From contig NZ_JADOVI010000002.1 of NCBI RefSeq assembly GCF_015752155.1, positions 186,001-250,000 of the forward strand: a DNA stretch of 64,000 nt, given 5' to 3'. Made by a program: the position numbers and the translations under genes. The stretch is from Cryobacterium sp. MP_M3 (lineage in GTDB: Bacteria; Actinomycetota; Actinomycetes; Actinomycetales; Microbacteriaceae). Below are positions 1-7,336 of this stretch, one piece after another; positions within the stretch are counted from its first letter, which is position 1, and each line of letters opens with the position of its first letter. Under the pieces are notes generated by a model. The model saw only the letters and a program-made list of their open reading frames with translations. It had not been told where the DNA came from and ran no database searches.

Positions 1-790
1 CGAACTGACGGGCGGCATCCGAGGTCTGCACCCGGAACGGCGGGACATCGCCGTCGAGCAGGGCGGCGACTACGGAACCGGCGCTCTCGGCCGACTGCGC
101 CGAGGCGAACGAGGAACCCGCGCGGGCGAGGTAGGCGGCGAGGCCCGCCGCGTACGGGTCGCCGACGACAGCCGGCGCGGCCGGATCGAAGCCGACGTTG
201 GCGACGAATGAGGTCGCGACGGCGCCGGGCTCGACCACGGTCACCGACACGCCCGCCGACCGCGCCACGGGCGCGAGGCTCTCCATGAATCCCTCCACGG
301 CGAACTTCGCGGCGCAGTACGCCTCGTTGAACGGCTGCCCGATGACGCCGCCGACGCTGGTCACGGTGATCAGCCGGCCGTGGCTCGTGCGCAGGTGGGG
401 GAGCGCGGCCCGGGTGACCGCCACGACCCCGAAGAAGTTCACTTCCATCACGGCCCTGACCTGGTCGATGGTCTCGTTCTCGATCGTGCCCAGGTGGCCG
501 GATCCGGCGTTGTTGAGCACCGCGTCGAGGCGGCCGTAGCGGCCGACGATCTCGGCGACCACCTCGGTCACCGACTGCGCCTCGGTCACATCGAGGCGGC
601 GGATGTCGAGGGTCACCCCGGCGGCGTCGGCGGCGCCCCGCAGCGCCCGCGAGCCCTCGAGGTTGCGCATGGTGGCCACGACGGTGTGGCCGGCCCTGGC
701 CGCCGCGATGGCGGCGTGCAACCCGATTCCCGACGAGGTCCCGGTGATGAGGACGATGTTCGGCGTGTGTCCGTCAGATGAGTTCGTCAT
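1..790 (-). CDS. SDR family NAD(P)-dependent oxidoreductase (3' end outside window)
   Basis: Reading leftward from an ATG at 790, the frame is open to the window edge (at least 263 residues). It shows a classical short-chain dehydrogenase: the cofactor motif TGTSSGIG near residue 16, NNAG near 91, a serine and YCAAK catalytic tetrad near residues 140-160, then the PGAVAT loop. It therefore probably reduces or oxidises a carbonyl/alcohol with NAD(P)H in the cytoplasm; the substrate cannot be told. The next gene on the same strand ends 10 bases upstream, so the two may be co-transcribed. The C-terminus lies beyond base 1. Confidence 0.85.
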   Translation of the reverse strand, partial: MTNSSDGHTPNIVLITGTSSGIGLHAAIAAARAGHTVVATMRNLEGSRALRGAADAAGVTLDIRRLDVTEAQSVTEVVAEIVGRYGRLDAVLNNAGSGHLGTIENETIDQVRAVMEVNFFGVVAVTRAALPHLRTSHGRLITVTSVGGVIGQPFNEAYCAAKFAVEGFMESLAPVARSAGVSVTVVEPGAVATSFVANVGFDPAAPAVVGDPYAAGLAAYLARAGSSFASAQSAESAGSVVAALLDGDVPPFRVQTSDAARQF

Positions 791-800
791 GCCGGCGAGC

Positions 801-1226
801 CTAGTAGCGGTCGGGCTCCGGGCCGAGCTGGAAGCGCCGCCCGGTGATCACCTGCGGGGTGATCTCCACGTAGATGTACTTGAGGGTGGGGATGAGGGGC
901 CGCAGCGGCAACTGGTCGGCGGCCTCGATCTCGTGCTGGGTGTCGAGCACGCGGGCCTTTCCCCGCACGACGACGCTCCAGGCCTCGTCGCGGCCGATTC
1001 CGTCGGTCTCGAAGGCGACCTTGTCGTTCACGGTGAGTTCGAGGAGTTTCGTGCCCTCGGCCGTTCGGAAGACCAGCCGCCGGTCGGAGGCGATGAAGTT
1101 GACCGGGTAGATGTCGGGTTCCCCGGAGATGCTCATCGCGAGGCGCCCGAAACTCGACGAGATCAGGAGCTCCCAGCATTCGTCTTCGCTGAGGTGCCGG
1201 ACCGGATACAGGTCGTTGGTTTCCAT
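801..1226 (-). CDS. pyridoxamine 5'-phosphate oxidase family protein
   Basis: A 141-residue protein with the compact split-barrel look of PPOX/FMN-binding proteins: an N-terminal LSEDECWELL helix, the SSFGRLAMS strand, YPVNFI, then LELTVNDKVAFETD. Such proteins bind FMN or F420 and reduce varied substrates; many in actinobacteria are uncharacterised. An in-frame upstream ATG at 1304 would add 26 Arg/Ala-rich residues, but homology-like sequence begins at METNDLYP, so I start at 1226. It lies 10 bases upstream of the SDR gene on the same strand. Substrate unknown. Confidence 0.75.
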   Translation of the reverse strand: METNDLYPVRHLSEDECWELLISSSFGRLAMSISGEPDIYPVNFIASDRRLVFRTAEGTKLLELTVNDKVAFETDGIGRDEAWSVVVRGKARVLDTQHEIEAADQLPLRPLIPTLKYIYVEITPQVITGRRFQLGPEPDRY

Positions 1227-1300
1227 GCCCCATATTCCCACGCCATCGGGTCGGATGCGAGCATGTGGCGCGGCAATCCGCCGCCGAGCCGGGGCGGCGG

Positions 1301-1657
1301 TCATCCGGGAGGCTGGGAGTCGGCTCCAAACCCGCCGAGTGGCGAGTCAGGGGAACGACGGGGCCCGGCCGGCCGTGGTCCTGGCCCGGATTCGGCCCGC
1401 CGGGACGCCTTCACCCGGTCGACGAGTTCCTTCCACGGCCCGCAGACCTGTGGTTCGGCGAGGACAACCTCGTTCGGTGCACACCGGATGCGGTAGACGA
1501 ACCGGTCCGGTTCGGGTGCCCGCGCGCTCACCTCGGCCCACGGCAAGGCCGTGATCAGCTCGGCCCAGTCGGCGGCGTCGGGCTGCGCGTCGACGTCGAC
1601 CTCCCAGGTGGTGCGGATGCCGGCGATGCCTCCGCTCCGCGAAACGACGACCTTCAT
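1301..1657 (-). CDS. emfourin-like protealysin inhibitor
   Basis: A 118-residue protein beginning MKVVVSRSGGIAGI, followed by an acidic middle (WEVDVDA, ADWAELI) and FVYRIRCAPNEVVL with a PWKELVDRV helix. This pattern fits the emfourin family, small tight inhibitors encoded beside protealysin-type M4 proteases. The assignment rests on that pattern plus position: it starts 10 bases after the stop of the M4 protease on the same strand, as in the Serratia protealysin operon. The last 30 residues are Pro/Gly/Arg-rich and probably disordered. Its likely role is to hold the neighbouring protease inactive inside the cell. Confidence 0.7.
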   Translation of the reverse strand: MKVVVSRSGGIAGIRTTWEVDVDAQPDAADWAELITALPWAEVSARAPEPDRFVYRIRCAPNEVVLAEPQVCGPWKELVDRVKASRRAESGPGPRPAGPRRSPDSPLGGFGADSQPPG

Positions 1658-1667
1658 GCGGCCGATG

Positions 1668-2861
1668 CTACTCCGAGCGCTGTTGTTCCGGGCGCTGTTG
1701 TTCCGGGCGCTGTGCTTCAGGGCGCTGTGCTTCCGGGAGCTTCGTCCCGCCGGGTCGGCCGGTCCCGAGCCCGGCTGCCAGACCAGAGCCGAGGCCGACC
1801 GTGGTCCAGGCGGCCACGACCGCCCGGTGTTGCTCCGATCCGATCCCGAAGCGTTTCACGGCCGCGCGGGCGGTGGCCCGGGCGAAGGCGGCGAAGGTGA
1901 CGGCGCTGCCGAGTGTGCCGCTGGTCAGGGTGTCGTACCAGATCTGCCCCGGCGCCTCCCACGCGTTGCCGCCGAGTGCCTCGGCGACCAGGTAGAACGC
2001 CCGGTTCGGGATGCCGGAGTTCAGGTGCACCCCGCCGTTGTCGTCTTCGGTCTCCACGTAGCCGGCCATGCTGTCCGGTTGCGGGTCCCGGCCGAGCACG
2101 TCGTCGTTGTAGGCGGTGCCGGGGGCCTTCATCGACCGCAGGGCGACACCCTGCACCTGGTCGGTGAAGAGTCCCTCGCCGATCAGCCAGCCGGCCTCGG
2201 CCGTTGACTGGCCTCGCGCGTGCTGCTCGACGAGCGAGCCGAACACGTCGGACATCGACTCGTTGACGGCGCCGGACTGGCCTTGGTAGGTGAGATTCGC
2301 GGTGAACTGGGTCACGCCGTGGGTGAGCTCATGCCCGATCACCGTCAGCGACGCGGTGAACCGGTTGAAGACCTGGCCGTCACCGTCGCCGAAGACCATG
2401 CGTTCGCCGTCCCAGAAGGCGTTGTCGTAGTTGCGCCCGTAGTGCACGGTGGCGTCGAGGGACAGCCCGCGGCCGTCCACCGAGTCCCGGTGGAACCGGC
2501 TCCAGAACAGGTCGTGCGTGCTGCCGAGCCCGTCCCAGGCCTCCTGGACCGTGACGTCGGGCACGGGAGGATGACCCTCGGACCGCACCAGGCGACCCGG
2601 CAGGCGCTCGAGGCCGGCGGCATCCGACACGCTGCGGTCGATCCGGCCCGGCACCCGGGCCGGCCCGCCACCTCGCACTTCGGGCCGGTGCGGCGGATGC
2701 GCCACCTCGCGGTGGGTGCGAAGCGGGGAGTCGCGGAGCAGGGACTGGCGGGCCGCCTCGGCGGCCGCGGCGAACCGGGGGTCGTCGAGCCGGGCGAGCC
2801 GCACCAGCAGGTAGGGCGGGACGATGGCGCATCGGGTCGGGGCGTGCACGCTTCCTGTCAT
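1668..2861 (-). CDS. protealysin-like M4 family zinc metalloprotease
   Basis: A 397-residue thermolysin-family protease. Residues 11-25 read CAIVPPYLLVRLA, the hallmark of the short protealysin propeptide, with no signal peptide ahead of it. The zinc site HELTH is near residue 175 and the third-ligand motif GAVNESMSD lies about 20 residues later; VHLNSGIPNRAFY carries the thermolysin C-lobe signature. The C-terminus ends in four repeats of PE(A/Q)QR, encoded by 15-bp DNA repeats. Lack of a secretion signal and the downstream inhibitor gene suggest cytoplasmic storage or non-classical export, as for protealysin. No strong ribosome site is visible before the ATG. Confidence 0.88.
   Translation of the reverse strand: MTGSVHAPTRCAIVPPYLLVRLARLDDPRFAAAAEAARQSLLRDSPLRTHREVAHPPHRPEVRGGGPARVPGRIDRSVSDAAGLERLPGRLVRSEGHPPVPDVTVQEAWDGLGSTHDLFWSRFHRDSVDGRGLSLDATVHYGRNYDNAFWDGERMVFGDGDGQVFNRFTASLTVIGHELTHGVTQFTANLTYQGQSGAVNESMSDVFGSLVEQHARGQSTAEAGWLIGEGLFTDQVQGVALRSMKAPGTAYNDDVLGRDPQPDSMAGYVETEDDNGGVHLNSGIPNRAFYLVAEALGGNAWEAPGQIWYDTLTSGTLGSAVTFAAFARATARAAVKRFGIGSEQHRAVVAAWTTVGLGSGLAAGLGTGRPGGTKLPEAQRPEAQRPEQQRPEQQRSE
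1677..1736. repeat. four tandem 15-bp repeats in the protease C-terminus
   Basis: Four direct copies of a 15-bp unit (GCGCTGTTGTTCCGG and variants with one to three changes) sit at 1677, 1692, 1707 and 1722. On the minus strand they encode PEQQR PEQQR PEAQR PEAQR repeats at the end of the M4 protease. The length is a multiple of three, so copy-number change would keep the frame. Confidence 0.9.
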
Positions 2862-3007
2862 GGCTCGAGTGTGTCACCTGCCGGTGACAGGCGCACCCCG
2901 TGCGCCCACATCGGTCCGGGCACTCGGACTGGGACGCGCGGGGGACGGGACACCTTGGCTAGGTTGCGGGCTGAGGGCCAACCCGATGGTCGTCAGGGGG
3001 CAATGCC

Positions 3008-3271
3008 ATGAAGATCTGGGAAGCGCTGTCTGCGGACTCGTTCAGGGCGCTGTGGGCCACACCGGCGAGGGACGCGTTCTCCTGCACCTGCGCGTTGGGC
3101 TACGTCGCGGTCACCACGATCTGTATCGAGAGCCTGGCCGTGCTGCCGTGGCTTGCCTCGACGGGAGTCGGAGTGGTCGCGGCGGCGGCGCTGGGCAGCC
3201 GCTGGGCGCGGCAGGACCGCGCCGGGCTGTCGTCGACGCCCGACGCGAGCGGCGCCGTTCCCGACCCGTGA
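3008..3271 (+). CDS. small hypothetical membrane protein
   Basis: An 87-residue open frame starting at an ATG preceded by AGGGGG at good spacing. Residues 25-62 are hydrophobic (about two short membrane segments, with CTCALGYVAV and VLPWLASTGVGVVAAAALG), followed by a charged Arg/Asp-rich tail. I do not recognise a family. It stands alone between the protease operon (opposite strand) and an SDR gene (opposite strand). The ribosome site and membrane pattern make it plausible but not certain. Confidence 0.5.
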   Translation: MKIWEALSADSFRALWATPARDAFSCTCALGYVAVTTICIESLAVLPWLASTGVGVVAAAALGSRWARQDRAGLSSTPDASGAVPDP

Positions 3272-3281
3272 CCGGCCCGGG

Positions 3282-4043
3282 TCAGATCGCGGACCAGCCG
3301 CCGTCGGAGGCGAGCACGGTGCCGGTGACGTTGGCCGAGTCGTCGCTGGCCAGCCAGGTGATGGCCGCGGCCAGCTGCTCGGCCGTCGCGATCGGCGGCA
3401 CGATCGATTGCCGGATAGGGCCGAGCGCCTCGCCGGCCAGGGCCGACTTGAACGGCGCCTCGATGTTGGTGGCGACCCCGCCGGGGGCCACCGCGTTCGA
3501 ACGGATGCCTTTCGCGGCATACATGACGGAGGTGTTGCGGGTCAGCCCGATCACCGCGTGCTTGGACGCGGTGTAGGCCACTCCGGCGCAGCCGCCCCGG
3601 ATGCCCGCCTCCGAACTCACGTTGACGATCGAGCCTGAGCCGGCCTCGAGCATCCGGGGCAGCACCGCGCGGGTCAGCCGCATCACCGCGGTGACGTTCA
3701 CCCGGAACACCCGCTCCCAGGTCTCGTCGTCGACCTCGCCGAGGGGGAGGAATCCGTCCATGATGCCGGCCACGTTGGCGAGCACATCGATCCGGGGCCC
3801 CGCGGCCTCGACAATGCGCTGTGTCGTCTCCTCGCTGCTCACGTCGCCGGCCACGGTGATGAACCCGAGGTCGGGGAACTCGGCCACCAGCTCGCTGAGG
3901 CGATCGGCGACGACGTCGGCGGCGACGACGGTTGCACCCTCCTGGGCGAGCCGGACGGCAGTCGCTCGCCCGATGCCCGACCCGGCCCCGGTGACGATGG
4001 CGGTCTTCCCGGCGAAGCGGTCGGCGGAGATTGCGGCGCTCAT
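3282..4043 (-). CDS. SDR family NAD(P)-dependent oxidoreductase
   Basis: A 253-residue classical short-chain dehydrogenase. TGAGSGIG near residue 19 binds the cofactor, the acidic residue of VVAADV after the second strand favours NAD(H), NVAG is near residue 90, and the catalytic Ser, YTASK stretch is near residues 140-160. The C-terminal segment VTGTVLASDGGWS is typical of 3-oxoacyl-ACP-reductase-like SDRs. It is divergent from the LLM oxidoreductase at 4151 across about 107 bases that hold both promoters. Substrate unknown. Confidence 0.88.
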   Translation of the reverse strand: MSAAISADRFAGKTAIVTGAGSGIGRATAVRLAQEGATVVAADVVADRLSELVAEFPDLGFITVAGDVSSEETTQRIVEAAGPRIDVLANVAGIMDGFLPLGEVDDETWERVFRVNVTAVMRLTRAVLPRMLEAGSGSIVNVSSEAGIRGGCAGVAYTASKHAVIGLTRNTSVMYAAKGIRSNAVAPGGVATNIEAPFKSALAGEALGPIRQSIVPPIATAEQLAAAITWLASDDSANVTGTVLASDGGWSAI

Positions 4044-4150
4044 CTGGTGCTCCTTTGCTGTGCGCGCCCGCGATGAGCGTGCGCCCCAGTTATAGCACCG
4101 GCCTCGGCGGCGGAGAAGACTGCGGCGGCCGCGGTCCGTAGACTCGCAGC

Positions 4151-5059
4151 ATGCGTTTCGGAATCGTCATCCTCCCGCAGGACCCGTGGCGGGTCGCCAG
4201 GCTCAAATGGGAACGGGCGGAGCAGCTCGGATTCGACCACGCCTGGACCTACGACCACCTGTCCTGGCGCAGCCTGGCCGACCAGCCGTGGCACGCGACC
4301 ATCCCCACGCTCACGGCGGCGGCCGTCGTGACCGAGCGGATCCGGCTCGGCACCTTCGTCTCCTCACCGAACTTCCGGCATCCGGTGCCGTTCGCGAAGG
4401 AACTCGCCACCCTCGACGACATCGCAGACGGCCGCCTGCTCCTCGGCGTGGGCTCGGGCGGCACGGGCTTCGACGCCTCCGTGCTCGGCCAGCCCGGGTA
4501 CTCTCCGCGCCAGCGTCACGAGCGGTTCGCGGAATTCGTCGACGCGCTGGACGTGCTGCTCCGGCACGAACAGCCCGGCGGCACCGGCACCGGCACCGGC
4601 GCGGGTATCAGCTTCGCGGGCGAGTGGGCCAGCGCCGTCAACGCCCGGATGGTCGGCGAGCCCCGCCAGCGGCCCCGGCTCCCGTTCGTGATCGCGGCCA
4701 ACGGGCCGAAGGGGCTGCGCCTGGCCGTGCGGCACGGCGCCGGCTGGGTCACCACGGGAGCCGACGGCGTCAGCGGCGACGACTGGTGGGCCTCGGTCGA
4801 ACGGCTCGCGGCCCGGCTCGACGAGACCGCCGTCGCCGAGGGGCGCGACCCGGCCACGATCGACCGGTACCTCAACCTCGACAGCGGAGGATCCTATTCG
4901 CTGGCGTGCGTCGCGGCGTTCGACGACGCCGTCGACCGTGCGGCCCGGCTGGGCTTCACGGACGTGATCAGCCACTGGCCGCGCGCCGACGGCATCTACG
5001 CCGGGTCGGAGGCCGTGCTCGACGAGGTTGCCGACAGCATCCGCCGCCGCACCGGCTAA
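4151..5059 (+). CDS. LLM class flavin-dependent oxidoreductase
   Basis: A 302-residue luciferase-like TIM-barrel monooxygenase or F420-dependent reductase. It begins MRFGIVILPQDPW; YDHL, IRLGTFVSSPNFRHP and LLLGVGSGG follow the usual order of the family. A GTGTGTG low-complexity loop near residue 145 comes from a short CCGGCA repeat. The downstream hemD-like gene is convergent and its stop overlaps this one by 4 bases. The flavin or F420 preference and substrate cannot be read from sequence. Confidence 0.85.
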   Translation: MRFGIVILPQDPWRVARLKWERAEQLGFDHAWTYDHLSWRSLADQPWHATIPTLTAAAVVTERIRLGTFVSSPNFRHPVPFAKELATLDDIADGRLLLGVGSGGTGFDASVLGQPGYSPRQRHERFAEFVDALDVLLRHEQPGGTGTGTGAGISFAGEWASAVNARMVGEPRQRPRLPFVIAANGPKGLRLAVRHGAGWVTTGADGVSGDDWWASVERLAARLDETAVAEGRDPATIDRYLNLDSGGSYSLACVAAFDDAVDRAARLGFTDVISHWPRADGIYAGSEAVLDEVADSIRRRTG

Positions 5060-6180
5060 ACGTCGATGCGGTAGCCGCGTTTGATCACCGTGGCGACGAG
5101 GCCCGGCACCGGCAGGGCTTGCCGCAGCCGGCTGATCGCCACGTCGACGGCGTGGTCGTCGGTGATGTCGGGCAGGGCCGCGGTGAGCTCCGCCCGGGAG
5201 ATCACGGAGCCGCGCCGGTCGAGCAGGGCGCGCAACAGGGTGAGCGAGCCAGGGGCGAGCACCGCTTCGGCGCCGCCCAGCCGGAGCAGCCGGCCGCGGA
5301 GCTCGACCGGTCCGTGCCGGGTGTCCAGCCGGAACACGCGCTCCTGCTCGAGGTGGTCGCAGACCTGGCGGATCAGGGCGCCCATCCGGAACCGGTCGGG
5401 CACGAGCGGTTCGATCCCGGCGGCCCGGAGCGGGCCGGCGGTGACCGGGCCGACCGCCGCGGCGACGACGTTCTCGCTGAGGGCGTCCAGCAGGTCGTCC
5501 AGCCGGCCGATCCCGTCGGCCGCGCCGAACAGGGCCTCCACGGCGGGGGCGCTGGTGAAGGTGACCGCGTCGACCGCTCCGGTGCAGATCAGGTCGACGA
5601 GTTTGAGCACCCGCCCGGAGTCCTCCGGCAGCAGCCAGCGGTAGGGCGCCACGGTGAGCACGCTCGCGCCCGCCGCCCGCAACCGTTCGAGCTGCGGCTC
5701 GTCGGTGTAGCCGTGCAGCTGGACGGCCACGGTGGTGCCGGCCGCGTCGTCCCGGAGCACGTAGTCGACGAGGGAACGGGTGGTCTCCTCGTCGCTCATG
5801 CCCGAGTCGTCGAGCCCGGCGGCCCGCACCGCTCCGCGGGCCTTCGGGCCGCGCACGAGGATGCGGGAGTGCTCGAGGGTTGTCGTGAGGTCGTGGCCGA
5901 GACCCGCGGCATCCGCCGCCTCGAACCAGCGACGGATGCCGTAGGAGGTCGTGGCCAGCAGCACATCCGGCCGGGCGGCGATGATCAACCGGGTGTCCTC
6001 GGTGAGCCGGGCCTCGTCGGCGGTGGCGGCGATGCGGATCGCGGGGGCGTGGATGACCTCCGCCCCGCGTCGTTCGAACGCGGCGATGAGGTCCTCGGAG
6101 CGCCGGTCGCTCGTCACGGCGATCCGGAAGCCGTCGAGCTGGTCGGGGCGCACCCCGGGATGGGTCGGGTCACTGCCCAC
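5056..6180 (-). CDS. hemD: uroporphyrinogen-III synthase fused to OmpR-type winged helix (NnaR-like)
   Basis: The N-terminal 260 residues resemble uroporphyrinogen-III synthase (FRIAVTSDRRSEDLI, DAVTFTSAPAVEAL, AAVGPVTAGPLRAAG). The last 95 form an OmpR/PhoB-type DNA-binding domain (LRLGGAEAVLAPGSLTLLRAL, RAELTAALP, DVAISRLRQAL, IKRGYRI). Actinobacterial proteins of this build include Rv0260c and Streptomyces NnaR, a co-regulator of nitrate assimilation. Here it follows nirB and cobA on one strand, so it may supply siroheme precursor, regulate the cluster, or both. I start at the GTG at 6180 (GGAGA upstream); an ATG at 6291 would overlap cobA by 59 bases. Confidence 0.85.
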   Translation of the reverse strand: MGSDPTHPGVRPDQLDGFRIAVTSDRRSEDLIAAFERRGAEVIHAPAIRIAATADEARLTEDTRLIIAARPDVLLATTSYGIRRWFEAADAAGLGHDLTTTLEHSRILVRGPKARGAVRAAGLDDSGMSDEETTRSLVDYVLRDDAAGTTVAVQLHGYTDEPQLERLRAAGASVLTVAPYRWLLPEDSGRVLKLVDLICTGAVDAVTFTSAPAVEALFGAADGIGRLDDLLDALSENVVAAAVGPVTAGPLRAAGIEPLVPDRFRMGALIRQVCDHLEQERVFRLDTRHGPVELRGRLLRLGGAEAVLAPGSLTLLRALLDRRGSVISRAELTAALPDITDDHAVDVAISRLRQALPVPGLVATVIKRGYRIDV

Positions 6181-6232
6181 GTCGCTGATGGTGTCTCCGG
6201 TATCGTTCGGGCGGGCGGCCCGCTGGTGCGGG

Positions 6233-7333
6233 CTACCCACGATCGGCGAGTTCGGCGGCGCTCCGCATGAGCTCGACGGCCGCCGTGTCATCCTGCTGGG
6301 CCAAGCGTACGACCTCGCCGAACACCAGCACAGCCGGCGACCGGACGCCGAGCGTGCCGGCCACCGTGGCGACCTCGCGCAGGCTGGTGATGGTCGTGCG
6401 CTGCCGGGTGGAGTACCCCTGCTCGATGATCGCGACCGGCATGCCCGCCGTCATCCCGTGCCGGGCCAGGCCGCCGGCCAGGTGCGGCAGGGTGCCGATG
6501 CCCATCAGCACCACGATCGTGCCGTCGAGGCCGACCAGGTGCGCGAGTTCGGCGTCGCTGAGCGGGGCGTGCCCGGAGAGCACCGTGAAGATGCGGCTCA
6601 CGTCGCGGTGGGTGACCGGGATGCCGGCGGCGGCGGGCACCGAGATGGCGCTGCTCACCCCCGGGATGACGGTGACCGGGATGCCGGCGGCCCGGCAGGC
6701 GATGACCTCCTCACCGCCGCGACCGAAGACGAACGGGTCGCCGCCCTTGAGTCGCACGACGGTCTGGCCGTTCCTGGCGCTGGCCACGAGCATCCGTTCG
6801 ATCTCGGCCTGCGGCACGGCGTGGTGGCCGGGGGTCTTGCCGACGTCGACGAGTTCGGCGCCGGGGCACCAGTCCGCGAGCCGATCGGTCGGGCCGAGGC
6901 GGTCGTGGTAGACCACGTCGGCGTCGCGGAGCGCGCGCCTGGCGGCGAGGGTGAGCAGGCCGACATCGCCGGGCCCGCCGCCGACCAGGCTGACCCGGCC
7001 GAGGGGTGCGACGGCCGCCGCCCGCTCACGGGAGAGCCAGACCCGCGCCGTGGCGCAGGCGTCGGAGACGATGCCGTCGGTGGCCGCGGAGACGTCGACC
7101 AGCACGACCAGGTCGACGGCGGAGACGAGGTCACGCCAGCCGTGCGGGAAGTGCGGGTATTCGACCGGGCGCACCTGGGGGTGCGGCCGGTCGGGGGTGC
7201 GGCCGTCGACCGGGGTCGTGGCGAGGTAGACGGTGGCGCCCGCGGCGAGGTACCGGGCCAGCACGCGCCTGGCCGGCCGGGCCTCGCCGAAGACCAGCAC
7301 CCGGCGCCCCGCGAGGTCGAGGTTGATGTCCAT
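6233..7333 (-). CDS. cobA: uroporphyrinogen-III C-methyltransferase with N-terminal SirC-like domain
   Basis: A 366-residue CysG-like protein. The N-terminal 110 residues look like the NAD-binding siroheme synthase domain (GRRVLVFGEARPARRVLARYL). The C-terminal part is the SAM-dependent methyltransferase: VSLVGGGPGDVGLLTLAA, VVYHDRL, RLKGGDPFVFGRGGEE and VIPGVSSAISVPAAAGIPVTHR. It makes precorrin-2/siroheme, the prosthetic group of the neighbouring nitrite reductase. The ATG lies 3 bases after the nirB stop, so the two are certainly one transcript. The N-terminal domain is short on conserved ferrochelatase residues. Confidence 0.92.
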   Translation of the reverse strand: MDINLDLAGRRVLVFGEARPARRVLARYLAAGATVYLATTPVDGRTPDRPHPQVRPVEYPHFPHGWRDLVSAVDLVVLVDVSAATDGIVSDACATARVWLSRERAAAVAPLGRVSLVGGGPGDVGLLTLAARRALRDADVVYHDRLGPTDRLADWCPGAELVDVGKTPGHHAVPQAEIERMLVASARNGQTVVRLKGGDPFVFGRGGEEVIACRAAGIPVTVIPGVSSAISVPAAAGIPVTHRDVSRIFTVLSGHAPLSDAELAHLVGLDGTIVVLMGIGTLPHLAGGLARHGMTAGMPVAIIEQGYSTRQRTTITSLREVATVAGTLGVRSPAVLVFGEVVRLAQQDDTAAVELMRSAAELADRG

Positions 7334-7336
7334 GGT

